Source: Cephalotus follicularis (taxonomy: Eukaryota; Streptophyta; Magnoliopsida; Oxalidales; Cephalotaceae). Taken from it: a stretch of DNA of 64,000 nt. The position numbers were made by a program, and so were the translations under genes. Of this stretch, positions 36,410 to 46,913 are shown one piece after another (the stretch's first letter is position 1; each line of letters begins with the position of its first letter). The notes below the pieces were generated by a model, which had not been told where the DNA came from, did not search any database, and saw only the letters and a list, made by a program, of their open reading frames with translations. The stretch is taken from NCBI GenBank assembly GCA_001972305.1, contig BDDD01000114.1, positions 391,271 to 455,270 on the forward strand, read 5' to 3'.

Positions 36410-37080
36410 ATAAAACATTGAACAGGTTCAACCTAGTCAATGATCCACCTAGTTTGGTCCAGACTGGGTCACACTGATTTTGATCGGTTCGACTATAGGA
36501 CAGGTCTAATTAATGACTTGAGTCGCTCAATCCTGGATCACATGCTAACTACCGGACCGGTCAACCTTAGGTCACAAGTCATACCAGTGGGACTGAAATG
36601 AGTCTGATAACGGTTGTAAGGGTATTATTAGACAAAGTGGTGTAATGAAATACCCAAGTCAGTCAACCCTGATCACCAATCAACTCTAGGATCGGTTAAC
36701 CCCAGATCACCTATCGGACCGATTGAGTTGGGCCGAATCTAATACCTTTCTTTATGTGGGTCTTCGCTTCCTCTCTCAACAGATAGCTCAGAATAACTAG
36801 CTTATTTAAAAGGAGGTTCTTAGATAGCTTCTTCGATTTGAGGGTTGCTGATCTAAAAAAGATCTTATCCTGTGGGTGTTAGTAAATTACCGTGTCGAGT
36901 TTGGTTTTTGATTCAGTTATATAAATATGTTATTGGACAAAATAGTCCAATTAAATAATCAGGCAACCCAGGGTATCGGTCAATTTGAAGACCGGTTAAC
37001 CCCATGTCATCGATATAACCAACCAGGCCGACCGAGTATGATAACTATGACAATGGGTGTAAATGTGTAATTGGGTAAAA
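36410..37080. repeat. degenerate ~130-150 base tandem repeat
   Basis: Three or four units share the phrase CGGTTAACCCCAGATCAC.NATCGGACCGA and a TTRGACAAARTGGTGTAAT part: near 36490-36600, 36630-36745 and 36930-37060. Units are strongly diverged. They are rich in CGGTT/AACCG inverted pairs. Confidence 0.6.
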
Positions 37081-37499
37081 TAAATATTCATTTAAATTGT
37101 GCCCATATTTCCTGTTGTGGAAATACTTGGAAACATCGAAATCGTGTTTTCATTTTTTTAAGCTAAAATTTGAAAACGTTTTAACACATGAAAACATAAA
37201 CAATGTTGTCAAACAAGTTTTTTTTTTTCAAAATTTTGAAAATGACAGTGGAAAACTTAAAATATCAACGTTACGATGCACGTTGTAAAGAGATCAAAAG
37301 TTTAAATATCAAAAAAACAACTTTTGAAGTCGAGAATATGAAATAGATATTGGAACAAAGCTAATGTAGTAATTTCTAAAAATTTAATTCAAGATAAAAA
37401 AAAATTGTTTTTAGTAAGATCTATCAAACATATAAAAACAAACCCTGCTTTTCTTGTATTTGAAATAATTTTGGAAAACAACAATAAAACAAAGAGTAA
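37081..37499. other. AT-rich spacer, nothing recognised
   Basis: A- and T-rich sequence with homopolymer runs. No gene, repeat end or domain is seen. Confidence 0.5.
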
Positions 37500-37640
37500 A
37501 TTACAAAAAAAAAAAAAAAACCCATGAGGTTTGGACCCGTTAATACTTTGCTCCATCTATTTTCAAATATTATAAAAACCCTCATGAGGTTTGAGTCCTT
37601 TTAACGCTTTCCCCCCTTGTTATTTATCAGTTTGATGGAT
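37500..37640. mobile_element. possible terminal part of a small DNA element
   Basis: CCATGAGGTTTGGACCCGTTAA at 37521 recurs as CTCATGAGGTTTGAGTCCTTTTAA at 37582. The phrase TTACAAAAAA...CCCATGAGGTTTGG is a common end of short plant inverted-repeat elements. The opposite end was not found. Confidence 0.35.
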
Positions 37641-37724
37641 TTGTTTGTGTCATGCACCACATCATCAAGCTTAATAAAAATGCCTAAAATACCCTCCCCC
37701 CACTATCATTCATCCATTCTCATC

Positions 37725-37732
<8 letters not shown>

Positions 37733-37764
<32 letters not shown>
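37733..37764. repeat. (CT)n microsatellite
   Basis: About 16 uninterrupted CT units within a longer pyrimidine-rich stretch. Confidence 0.95.
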
Positions 37765-37768
<4 letters not shown>

Positions 37769-37944
37769 CTCACACTCATTCATCCTCTCCTTTCACACTC
37801 ATTCATCTCTCTCTGCTCTTCTTCTCTCCTTTGCACAAACAAAAACACTCAAAACCCATAAACTAAAAATTTCTCTCATCTCTCATTCTCTTTTTGTCTA
37901 TTCTCACCACTAACGCATTGAGTTAACAACGCACAGAGTTAGCA

Positions 37945-38430
37945 CACTACAAAAAAAATAGGCCTTTTGAAACGGATAGAATCCGTTTCAAAAGGCCTAT
38001 TTTTCCGTTTCAAAAGGTCAATTGAAACGGTTTTGAAACGGAAAAATGGAATTTCAAAAAAATGGCGTATCAATAGCCTTTTGAAACGGACAAACCGTTT
38101 CAAAAGGGTACCCTTTTGAAACGGTTAGATCATCCGTTTCAAAAGGATACCCTTTTGAAAAGGATAGAAGCTACCGTTTCAAAAGGGTACCCTTTTGAAA
38201 CGGAGGACCCAAACCGTTTCAAAAGGGCACCCTTTTGAAACGGTAGGCCCGTTTCAAAAGGTTTATAAAAAAATAAAAAAAAATAAGACCCTTTTGAAAT
38301 GGTTGACATTAACCGTTTCAAAAGGGTACCCTTTTGAAACGGTTTGTCCGTTTCAAAAGGTTTTTAAAAAAATAATAAAAAAAAAACCCTTTTGAAACGG
38401 TTAACACCAACCGTTTCAAAAGGGTTGTAA
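37945..38430 (+). mobile_element. CACTA (En/Spm) element 1, left terminus with subterminal repeats
   Basis: Begins CACTACAAAAAAAATAGG, the CACTA-superfamily terminal repeat, and runs into at least ten alternating copies of CCTTTTGAAACGG and its complement CCGTTTCAAAAGG (37971-38425), the subterminal binding sites such elements use. The units form many potential hairpins. No right terminus was found for this copy, and no transposase frame. Confidence 0.85.
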
Positions 38431-39650
38431 AAAATAAAAAAAAATTATTTAAATATTTTATAATCAGATTTTTTTATTAAAAAATAATAAAAATATATTA
38501 TTATACAATATTATAGACAACAAATTATTTTGCTTAAATGTACAAACGAATAATCATGGTAAACAGACATTATAATTGGGAAACAGACATTGTATCGAAC
38601 CAAAACACACATTGCATCGAATGAGCTACAATCGTTACATCTCGAATTAAATACAATTTCTATATATTATTGTACAATATTATAGCCAACAAACTATTTT
38701 GCTTGAATGTAAATAAACATCGTGAGCATAAAAGTATCAAAAATCAAAATACGATACAATTAATTTATCGTCTGCATATAATGTACTGAATATAATTTCC
38801 TAAAACAAAAACTACAAATATCCACGCACGAAATTTCATATCTGCTTCTATGCTCCAAGTGTATCATCATCCTGCCATTTGTAGAAGCAAACAAAATTCA
38901 AACGATAAACTTATATCTTAGCTTAAGATTTGACAATATTTACAATCTAGTCTACACATTTAGGAAAATGACAAATTAGACCTTAAGTTTGATATAAGAT
39001 AAATAGACTCTTGAATTTTATGAGGCACACAACAAACAAATCTCTATTAGTAACCATGATGACATTTATGAAAAAACAAGAGATAATGCTATTAAAATGT
39101 GGCATCACGTTCTCATAGCATTATTTCCCTTACAAACGTGGTATATATATGATTTAGAAAATTATAACACTTGGACATGTATAAAGTTGTTGGCATATCC
39201 TTGCTGACAAAATTCTAGATGAGCATTATAAGTAGTAAGTGTCAACTTTAAAAGAATGTAGGCTGGCCCATCATAATTGACAAGTTATATAGCAATACTT
39301 TTTATTGGTGGCAATTCTCATTTGAAAGAGTGGAATTGCCCAATTCAATGTAGCGATTGTGTTGATAAACATAGGATTCAAGAAAAAAAATACACAACAT
39401 AACAAATTTTGGCGGTAAAAAATACACAACATTTAATCACCATGCAACAGCTCTAAAGGAGCATTTGAACTGCCTAAATCTGTCAGCACCATAAAACGTT
39501 AAGAGATAAAGATTTTTGGACAATTTAAAAACGTCAACACCACAAAACGTTAAGAGATAACAGTTTGAAAATGTGGAACATAACCACTACAGATAGAGCA
39601 GAAACAATGATACATGTTGATGAGATTTTTGGACAAGGGAAAGTGTCAAC
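38431..39650. other. AT-rich non-coding DNA, probably interior of CACTA element 1
   Basis: Contains a ~55-base direct duplication (ACAATATTATAG.CAACAAA.TATTTTGCTT at about 38505 and 38671). No coding domain is seen. A short duplication (CACCA.AAAACGTTAAGAGATAA) lies at 39487 and 39538. Confidence 0.45.
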
Positions 39651-40290
39651 CATTCAGTGGACTTCCCATAATGAGATATTGAGCTCAAATAAAATGAAAT
39701 TACTAACCCCTTTGCCACTTTAAGGAAAAAAATTTATAACAATTTAAATCAATAAGAGCATTTGAATGAAATTAACTCTAATTTAAATAAACTCTTTCAA
39801 AGTAAAACTTCGCTTTATCATAATGTCTAATTTTCTTTCAAATTCAAAATAGAGGTCTATGCAAATAATCCTATTTAGCTCTCCCTTAGCATTAACTCCC
39901 CCTTAACACTTTCTTCCTTAAACAATAACATTAATATCACATTTTCTTATCTAGCTCCCCTTAGCATAAGCTATCAATTTTTCCCTAAGTATAATGCATT
40001 CTCCCATTTTTTATTAGCATCAAAAAGATTATGTCAAAAAAAAAATTGATACCAATTGAGAGATAATTTTAAAGGGATACCAAAAGAAAAATAATTTCTA
40101 ATAGTATCAAATGTAAACGAATCATTTAAAAGTTAGAATCATGTCAAATTAAGGATTAATATATCAAGAGTAAAAACATTTTATCACGTCATAATATCAT
40201 TACCTCCCCCTCAACAAAAGATTTCTTCCCCTAACTTATGTTCTTTGAGCATTTTGAAATTAACTCCAAGTACACCTACAAAAATAGATT
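39651..40290 (-). mobile_element. SIRE-like copia element G, region after gag
   Basis: On the minus strand, after the gag end, there are several GGGGGAG-type purine blocks (AAGGGGGAGTTAATGC and AAGGGGAGCTAG near 39890-39965). They are separated by AT-rich spacer and look like polypurine-tract copies. A left LTR was not found. Confidence 0.4.
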
Positions 40291-41024
40291 TTAAGCTTTT
40301 GGTACCCATTTGAACTTAGGTCCTTGCAAGTTAGTCACAAAAGTTCCTTTAGGAACCCAAATTTTTCTAGTTTTACCAAAGCAAACATTATTTCTATAAA
40401 TGCAAGAGGTAGATATATGTCTTAATCTACCACAATAATTGCAAACAATTTTAGGCTCATTTTTCTTAACAAAAAAATTATTAAAGTGTTTGACATTATT
40501 CATTTCTTCATAGCCGAGACCGGTTTTGTCAAAAACACATCTTTGAAGCCCTAATAGGTTATCCAATTTGTTACTACTATTAGAAAACTTAGAAAAAGTT
40601 TTCTTCAAAGCATCAATTTCAATTTTCAATTTTTTATTTTCTTCCATTGAATCATTTGATAATTTTGAAAAAATATTTAAAACGTCAATCTCATTCATAT
40701 AGAAGCTATTTTTATTCTGTAGAGATTCAATTTCACTTATATATTTGCTATTTTCACTCTTTAGATTTTCAATTTCTTTAAATATGGACATAGCATTTTT
40801 CTTTAGAGTCTTGTTTTTCAAGCTAACATTTTCATATTCAACATACAATTTTTCATAAGCATTTTGTAATTCATCAAAAGAAAATTGTATCTCATTGTCA
40901 CTTTCTTCTTCACTTGCATCTTCTTCCATAGAGTCACTTTCGGTTTCTTCATGTGCCATGAGAGCAAGATTTACTACCTCTTCATCACTTTCACTTTCTT
41001 CGGAGCTTGAGGGATTTCTTTTTT
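40291..41024 (-). pseudogene. element G gag, C-terminal part (SIRE/Maximus-like)
   Basis: The frame has MAHEETESDSMEEDASEEES, a long coiled coil (FDELQNAYEKLYVEYENVSL, LKNKTLKKNAM), the zinc knuckle CNYCGRLRHISTSCIYRN, and RKIWVPKGTFVTNLQGPKFK. These are hallmarks of the SIRE/Maximus copia gag. It belongs to the same gag as 52424-53420, from which it is separated by two younger insertions. Confidence 0.88.
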
Positions 41025-41350
41025 ACAAAAAAACAGTCCTTTTGAAACGGATGGAATCCGTTTCAAAAGGCCTATTTTTCCGTTTCAAAAGGTCAATTAA
41101 AACGGTTTTGAAACGGAAAAATGGAATTTCAAAAAAGTGGCGTATCAATAGCCTTTTGGAAATAAAGAACAAATTATGCATTGTTATGAAAGAGGAAACT
41201 ATTTTTAGAGGTATATGGTGTAAACATTATCACGTCGTGAATGAAAGAGAATGAATGAGCCAGTAAAACATCAGAGAATATAGCCCAAAACAATAAACAA
41301 GAACAAAAAAGAATAATAGGGGGAATTTATTGAAATTTTGAACTACTAAC

Positions 41351-41462
41351 CTGACAGAAATTTAAAGGAAAGGATGGGACATAGAACACATGGTCTGCCA
41401 AATCTGGCAGCTGTGATACTAACAAGGCAGAAGTCAATAGTTTGGCAGCAATGCTATAATGG
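41351..41462 (-). pseudogene. possible captured exon, unidentified
   Basis: An open stretch reading SIAAKLLTSALLVSQLPDLA then DHVFYVPSFPLNFCQ ends in CAG|GTTAGT, a good splice donor on the minus strand. I do not recognise the protein. It lies inside CACTA element 2. Confidence 0.4.
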
Positions 41463-42023
41463 TAACCTTTATAATCTGTATCTAGTGTGAAGTGGTCTGC
41501 AAAGTGTTATTTTGTATAGAGCTTGTTTACATGCAGGCTTAGGAAAGTCTAGTAGAGAAGTTTCTTTTGTAAACTTAGGAAATGCCTGCAACTGAGAAAT
41601 TCATGACCCCCATTATAGGGTATCTCTTTTGTACTTCTTGGTTGGATTAATACATTTACTTACCCACCAAAAAAAGAAAGAAAAAGAAATTTAAAGGTAA
41701 AGTAAGGCTTGAATATCTTATGCATGCAATCCTTTTATTGCTAAGATGCAAGAAAAGTAGTAAACATATATAATTCGAAAAGAAGAAAAGCAGGGACTAG
41801 TAGTCCTGAGATGTAAAATAGACTAAGATTGTAAAACGCAATATAAATACCTTTCGGCTATGAGGAGATAGCCTAAAAGGTAAAATGGCTCGCACATAAT
41901 TTTCAGAACAAACAATGACCATCACCTGGATCAACTACTTAAATCTTGGCAACTAACTTTTAACAGTGAAAAAGCTGACTATAGAACTCTACAGCAGGAG
42001 CAATTTGATGAAAACAAACCAAC

Positions 42024-42110
42024 CTTATCCATACGAGCTAGATTAGAGATAATCATCAGAACATCCAACACAACCTCCCTTGGACTAGAAGAATCAAGCA
42101 ACATTCAGGA
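42024..42110 (-). pseudogene. captured exon of an ARM-repeat-like protein (possibly TIO/FUSED kinase)
   Basis: The minus strand reads MLLDSSSPREVVLDVLMIIS then NLARMDK, followed directly by a GTTGGT splice donor. The pattern is armadillo-like, and REVVLDVLMIIS.LARMDK recalls the C-terminal part of plant TIO (FUSED-type) kinases. This assignment rests on memory and one exon. Confidence 0.45.
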
Positions 42111-42575
42111 TATGGCTGCTAAATCCCATAGTACAGTTCTACAATGAGTAATTGGTAAGATCATGGCTCACAATACCCTAGTAGAGAGCTATAGTTGGTT
42201 GTTGACCAATAGAAAGCATGGGGAAAAGGAGAATGCACAAACAAAAGGGGATGCAAGCAAGGAAGCAAGCCTAGTCAAGCTGCACCCAATCAACAAACAA
42301 AGGTAAATACAATTTTATCTGACATATGGATGTCATGTTAGAGGGCCATAAATCTCAGCAAGATCAACAAAACATAAGAGGAAATTTTGTTTTTTTGGAA
42401 GCAACATCATCCATTAAGGTAACCTGAATAGAATCTTTTAACAAAATAAACGCACCAAACAGAATAACAGACTTGTATGTTCCTTCAGTAAACCATCAAT
42501 GTCCTCAAAGGCTACAGGAAGAGAAGATGGAAATGAAATAACAAACATATTTCCCAGCTGAAGAGAAAATTTAAC

Positions 42576-43339
42576 TGCAAATGAACCACACAAGACTGAA
42601 CTGCAACAAAAGCTTGTTTGAAAATTTCAAATGGGAAGGCCTCAATAGGTATATCATAAGGGTATTGCTGCAAAATGGAAAAAAAATGTTGAAAATGATA
42701 TTGGGTGACGATCACAATCACTAATTACTAAAGTAATATACCGCTCTGATAGATTTTCCCAAATCTCGAACCCCCCACCAAGGATCGAATCCTAGTCTTC
42801 CCAATAGTAATGCAATGCATTTGTCATTAGGGTGTTCCCTTGGAGACTACTAAAGTAATATAGCCTAGACAAAAACTGGAAGAAAAGTTTTTAACATTAA
42901 TAAAAGCAAGAATATGACCTGGAAGAGAGACCCAGCCATAAACCAGACAGTGTCAAACTCATTATACTCTCGTTTGATTCCTTCAGCCCTTTCAAGAACT
43001 TCAGCCTGGTTCATAAAATTTAGAAATAAATTTTTTGAACCACTATTTATTAGTTAACTTTATAATTGTGAGGAAAGCGCATAAATAAATAAATGTATCA
43101 GAATTCATCTCCAATTGAAAAAAAATAACCTTAGTAGGGCTACCAGTGAGAGAATCCGGTTCAGCTTCTGACCATAGAAGTGGAGATTCCACAGCCATCT
43201 GGCCCCTCCCCCTTTGGCGATCTAGCTCTCTAATATATGGATACCAGAACGACTTCTTTCCTTGTTTCTTCTCATACATTAGATACAATGCCAAGCATGC
43301 CAGTTCCAGTAATTTGTTTGTGGTCAATAGTTTAGCTGT
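42576..43339 (-). pseudogene. captured fragment of a SET-domain (Rubisco methyltransferase-like, At5g14260-type) gene
   Basis: Three exons in the right order with introns kept. Exon at about 43130-43339 encodes LLTTNKLLELACLALYLMYE, KSFWYPYIRELDRQRGRG and SPLLWSEAEPDSLTGSPTK, ending before a GTTATT donor. Exon 42919-43005 (87 bases, exactly 29 codons) encodes AEVLERAEGIKREYNEF and DTVWFMAGSLFQ, between a CAG acceptor and a GTCATA donor. Exon 42576-42667 encodes QYPYDIPIEAFPFEIFKQAF and VAVQSCVVHLQ. The same order is known from the plant SET-domain protein of the At5g14260 type. Only part of the SET domain is present, so no working methyltransferase is expected. The frame is still open in all three exons, suggesting recent capture or low decay. 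Gene identity is recalled, not searched. Confidence 0.85.
42741..42850 (-). mobile_element. possible tRNA-derived SINE fragment in the captured intron
   Basis: On the minus strand the intron between exons 42919-43005 and 42576-42667 contains GGATTCGATCCTTGGTGGGG and, upstream, ACACCCTAATGACAAATGC. This resembles the B-box region and head of plant SINEs. The assignment is weak. Confidence 0.3.
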
Positions 43340-43499
43340 ACAAACCACCAAGCCCAAACATATTATATAGCTTAAACACAGACTTTTTTGTCTTCTTTTC
43401 ATTCATCACACCCAGTTAGCCAAAATCCAAAATTGAAACAAAACAATGAAAATTAGGACCAAAATGTAGCAAAAACTGAGCTAAAGAAACCACCTTTTC

Positions 43500-43571
43500 A
43501 AGGGCTTCAACTTCAACGATAGTTTTGGTATCAAGCCCATTTAGGTTATCCTTCACAACCTCTTGCGGGGT
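43500..43571 (-). pseudogene. possible captured exon, unidentified
   Basis: The minus strand reads QEVVKDNLNGLDTKTIVEVE then ALEK before a GTGGTT donor. It may be an upstream exon of the same or another captured gene; I do not recognise it. Confidence 0.35.
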
Positions 43572-43904
43572 TTTCGGTCAAGGCTAGCTCGTCTTCTCTC
43601 TTTGAATGGCTGACGGTGATGGCGACATTGGCGGAATTGCCACAACTCGCCACTGTCCCCCTTTCTCGTGCGCCTTTCACTCTTCGTCGATTTCCCTTTT
43701 CCTTTTCTTTCTCTGTCGAACTCTCACTCTTTCTTAACTTCTTACTCCCGCTGCCTCTCTCTTTCCTCCGCCTCTCTCACTGTCTCCTCTTCAGCGACGT
43801 TTTTCTCCCTCTCTTGTTTCACTTCTCCATTTTCTTCCTTAAGAAAAAATGAGAGTTAGGTCGAATGATTATATATTTGGGCATTAGCTATTTGAAAAGG
43901 TAGA

Positions 43905-44060
43905 TATTTACCGTTTCAAAAGGTATACTTTTTGAAACGGTAAGTATGTACCGTTTCAAAAGGCTATACCCTTTTGAAACGGACAAAGCGGCCGTTTCAA
44001 ATGATACCTTTTTGAAACGGCCGCGTCATCCGTTTCAAAAGGTTGCGTTTCAAAAAGACT
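43905..44060. repeat. right subterminal repeats of CACTA element 2
   Basis: Six or more inverted units of CCGTTTCAAAAGG and CCTTTTGAAACGG, spaced by 5-10 bases, for example 43910-43985. Confidence 0.9.
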
Positions 44061-44081
44061 GTTGTTTTGTAGTGTGGTTAC

Positions 44082-45700
44082 TGTTCACGAAAAAAGAATG
44101 ATTTTTTAAAATTTATAGCCGCAAGTGCACGGATCATGCAGTAACCGGTCGAACGCAGGGAAACGTTAAATTAGTTATAATTTATTCAACCTAGGCGAAG
44201 TATACCAAATTTGAGATAAACTATAAAAAATTACTCCTAATTATGCAAAAATAATAAAACAATTGAAAACAATAAATAAATAACATAAAATAGTTGACTA
44301 AAATAATTGAAAATAACATAAAATAACACGTGTAAATTAAAACTAATTAAAGCAATAAATAAAACTAAAGAAAATATATAATGAAAAATCAGTTTTAGGG
44401 TATAGAAACTCACCATAGATTGTATTGAACAATTCACTTTAATTAAACGATCATACCTTGATAACCAACGGCAGCTAGGTCGATACGGAGTGCGACTGTG
44501 ATGACAAATCGTATGAGTAGTCATGCTAGGTCTATACGAAGTGTGGATTTTAATCAGACAAACCGTATGAGTAGTCATGCTAGGTCTATACGAAGTGTGT
44601 TCGGCGTGACAAACCGTATGAGTAGACTCCATTGATCGCATTAAACACCATTTATTCACCAATTTTCAACTTCACCGACAAGATGTTTGTGGATTTTAAT
44701 TAGACAGACAAAATGTGTGTGAAGACAGAAAAATTGAAGAACAAATAAAATATTCAAGGATTTTTATTGATGAAATTGAAACAATAACAAGCTAGACTTT
44801 GTTCTAGCCTAAAAACCTTAAGAAACTAACTACAAAACATTAAGAAAAATTAATCTAAAAAAACTGATAAAGAAAAAGAGAAGAGCGGCTGTTGTGTTTT
44901 TCTATCTGCTGTCTACTCTACTCCGCTTCTACTACTTTATGCCATATATATAGACACAAAGTTGGCTTAAAACCTAAAGCATAAAACGTGAGGCGCTTGC
45001 TTTATTTTTTCGCATGTGCAGAGAATGTGCATATCGCATGGGCTCGTGGATTGTTAAAGCGGATGCATGAAACTCATATGGGCTGATTTCTTGCATGGAT
45101 GGGTTGTAAGGAGGCTAGATGCGTATGGATGCTGAATGGGCTGCTTGTGTGCTGGCTTTGGACGATGCGGCTTGATGGGTTCGAAGATGCATGCATGCAT
45201 GGAATGGACGCTGCACATGGGCTGATTCGCATGGACTGAAGACTCTGGCGACAACACGTGGAGCCTGCATGCTTTTAATTCCTTGTGCAGCCGACATGAC
45301 AATTTGAGGCTTGATGTGTGATGTCATGATGACATCATCAAAGGGCTTCACGTATTTCAACATTTGTTTTCTTGCCATATCTTTTCATTGGAGCTTCAAA
45401 ACGAACCGACTCAAGAACTAAAAGTGCTCCAAATAATTTTATGAACAAAATGAACCCAATATTCAATATCTTCTGAGCCTTTAATTTTGACTTCTCTCGT
45501 TTAAGTGGGTGTACTCTTAAATCGATTTTTAACATCAGACCACTTTAACTCGAAAAGCAGCGTTTTATCTTCATTTTCTCTTATTCTACAATAATAGACA
45601 TAATACCTGAAAATCAAATAAATACAACCACAGTAGTCTATTCCAAGCATAAAAATATAACAAATAACTCATTAAAAACCACACATTTTTATGCTAAATA
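44082..45700 (-). repeat. element H 3' LTR (left copy)
   Basis: Same length as 50805-52423. It includes a short tandem array, TAGTCATGCTAGGTCTATACGAAGTGTG-type units near 44475-44625. The frames at 44237-44662 and 45054-45378 are LTR sequence, not genes. Confidence 0.93.
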
Positions 45701-46913
45701 AATACCCTCATACTTAGAATTTGCTTGTCCTCAAGCAAACAAAATGGAAAAGCTAAAACAAGAAAATAAACACAGAAAATAAAAACAGATTACAGAAGCA
45801 AAAACCTAACTCACTTTCGTAGGAATCACGATTGCATTTAGCATATGCAACAAGCCGTTAAACCTCTAGGTGGCCCTAGTGGACGAGTTTTGTCTCGTGA
45901 GTGTTTTTCAAGCGAATAAACACACAAAATTCAGTTCATCAAAACTTTGAAAATAGGTAAAATGTATCAATACTCAAAAATTCATAGAACACCCCCATAC
46001 TTGAATTTTATTATCTCATTCCAAGTTCTAGAATCAAAACACATCTCAATTAAGGAACTTTTAGCAAATTATTTTATTAATCCACCTTAATGACCAATCA
46101 AGATATGCATTCGCAATACCATAAAATCCTACTTCGGAGTCAGACAAAAGAATTTTAGCACTCACATATATACATATATTTTTTTTCTTTTTTTTCTTTT
46201 TTTTTCCATTGAACATATTCTTCCACTCTTTTATGTCTGAAATGTCATGGATGGAGCAAACACCAGACACTCAAAGTACTAAGTAGCTTCAGATTTAACA
46301 GTTCGCACATAATAATTTTACCAACTTAAATTCGTGCAATATCTTAGCCTCTTAAGCTTTCTATTAAACCCATGTAGCGAGTTTTTGACCAGTTACTCTC
46401 AAATCAGTTGGTTTTAAAGAACTAAGTGTAAACACCCCTAAGGTTTAATTACTCGAATCAAATAGGCTACAGACTAAGACTGAATTCAAAGAGGTAAAAT
46501 AACTTTCTTTTTTTTATTGTATATATATACACATATATGCAAGAACATCAATTCTTTATCATCCACCTCCATAAAATCTTATGAAACTTTGAAAACACAC
46601 AAGATCGGTCTATTTATTCATTTATCATTTTAATTTTCGCACAAAACTCCTACCTTGAGATGCATTCCTTTCGTTTTCCTTGAAAACAAAATTTTTATTA
46701 TCTCCTATGGGGTTTTCGATTATTTCTAAGCATATCAACACTTATTCCTACTTTTAAAATTAAAATGAACTTTGGTCTAAACCCCCCATACTTAAATTTT
46801 GCATAGTCCTCGATGCAATGAAAACAACTATAGATATAAAAATGAATGCTCAACAAATATATGAAACAATGCAATCAAATAAAAACAATAGGGGTAGGTA
46901 TTACCAGATATTA
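45701..46913 (-). other. element H 3' untranslated region with three polypurine-like tracts
   Basis: On the minus strand AAGTATGAGGGTATTTA stands beside the LTR (45700-45717), and similar AAGTATGGGGGTG (about 45990-46003) and AAGTATGGGGGGTTTA (about 46784-46799) occur further in. The first is in the place of the working polypurine tract. No coding region is seen; the poly(T) run near 46180-46206 gives a false lysine-rich frame. Confidence 0.65.

Larger units (their letters stand above)
41025..44074 (+). mobile_element. non-autonomous CACTA element 2 carrying host gene pieces (Pack-CACTA)
   Basis: Left end ACAAAAAAACAGTCC (its first CACT is altered to TTTT), right end TTGTTTTGTAGTG, an inverted repeat partner of CACTACAAAACAACAG. 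Subterminal CCTTTTGAAACGG/CCGTTTCAAAAGG units lie at 41038-41160 and 43905-44060. The left ~120 bases nearly equal 37965-38095 of CACTA element 1. It sits inside the gag of copia element G. No transposase is seen. The interior carries exon-intron pieces on the minus strand from at least one host gene (42576-43339) and probably others (41351-41462, 42024-42110, 43500-43571). Confidence 0.88.

Noticed and set aside
37617-37913. 98-residue frame with LSLSLS run
   Set aside because: Produced by the (CT)n microsatellite.
38139-38395. Short frames with KRVPFETV repeats on both strands
   Set aside because: They are translations of the CACTA subterminal repeats, not protein genes.
43616-43859. Frame MMATLAELPQLATVPLSRAP on the plus strand, looking like a transit peptide start
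   Set aside because: It ends in a low-complexity F/L/S run with no continuing domain. It may be a captured 5' end, but the sequence does not prove it.
44237-44662. 141-residue frame with HTVC repeats, present twice (also at 50954-51385)
   Set aside because: It lies in both LTRs of the Athila-like element at the same place and consists of a short tandem repeat followed by AT-rich sequence.
46061-46270. Lysine-rich frame
   Set aside because: Created by a poly(T) run on the plus strand in the untranslated 3' part of element H.
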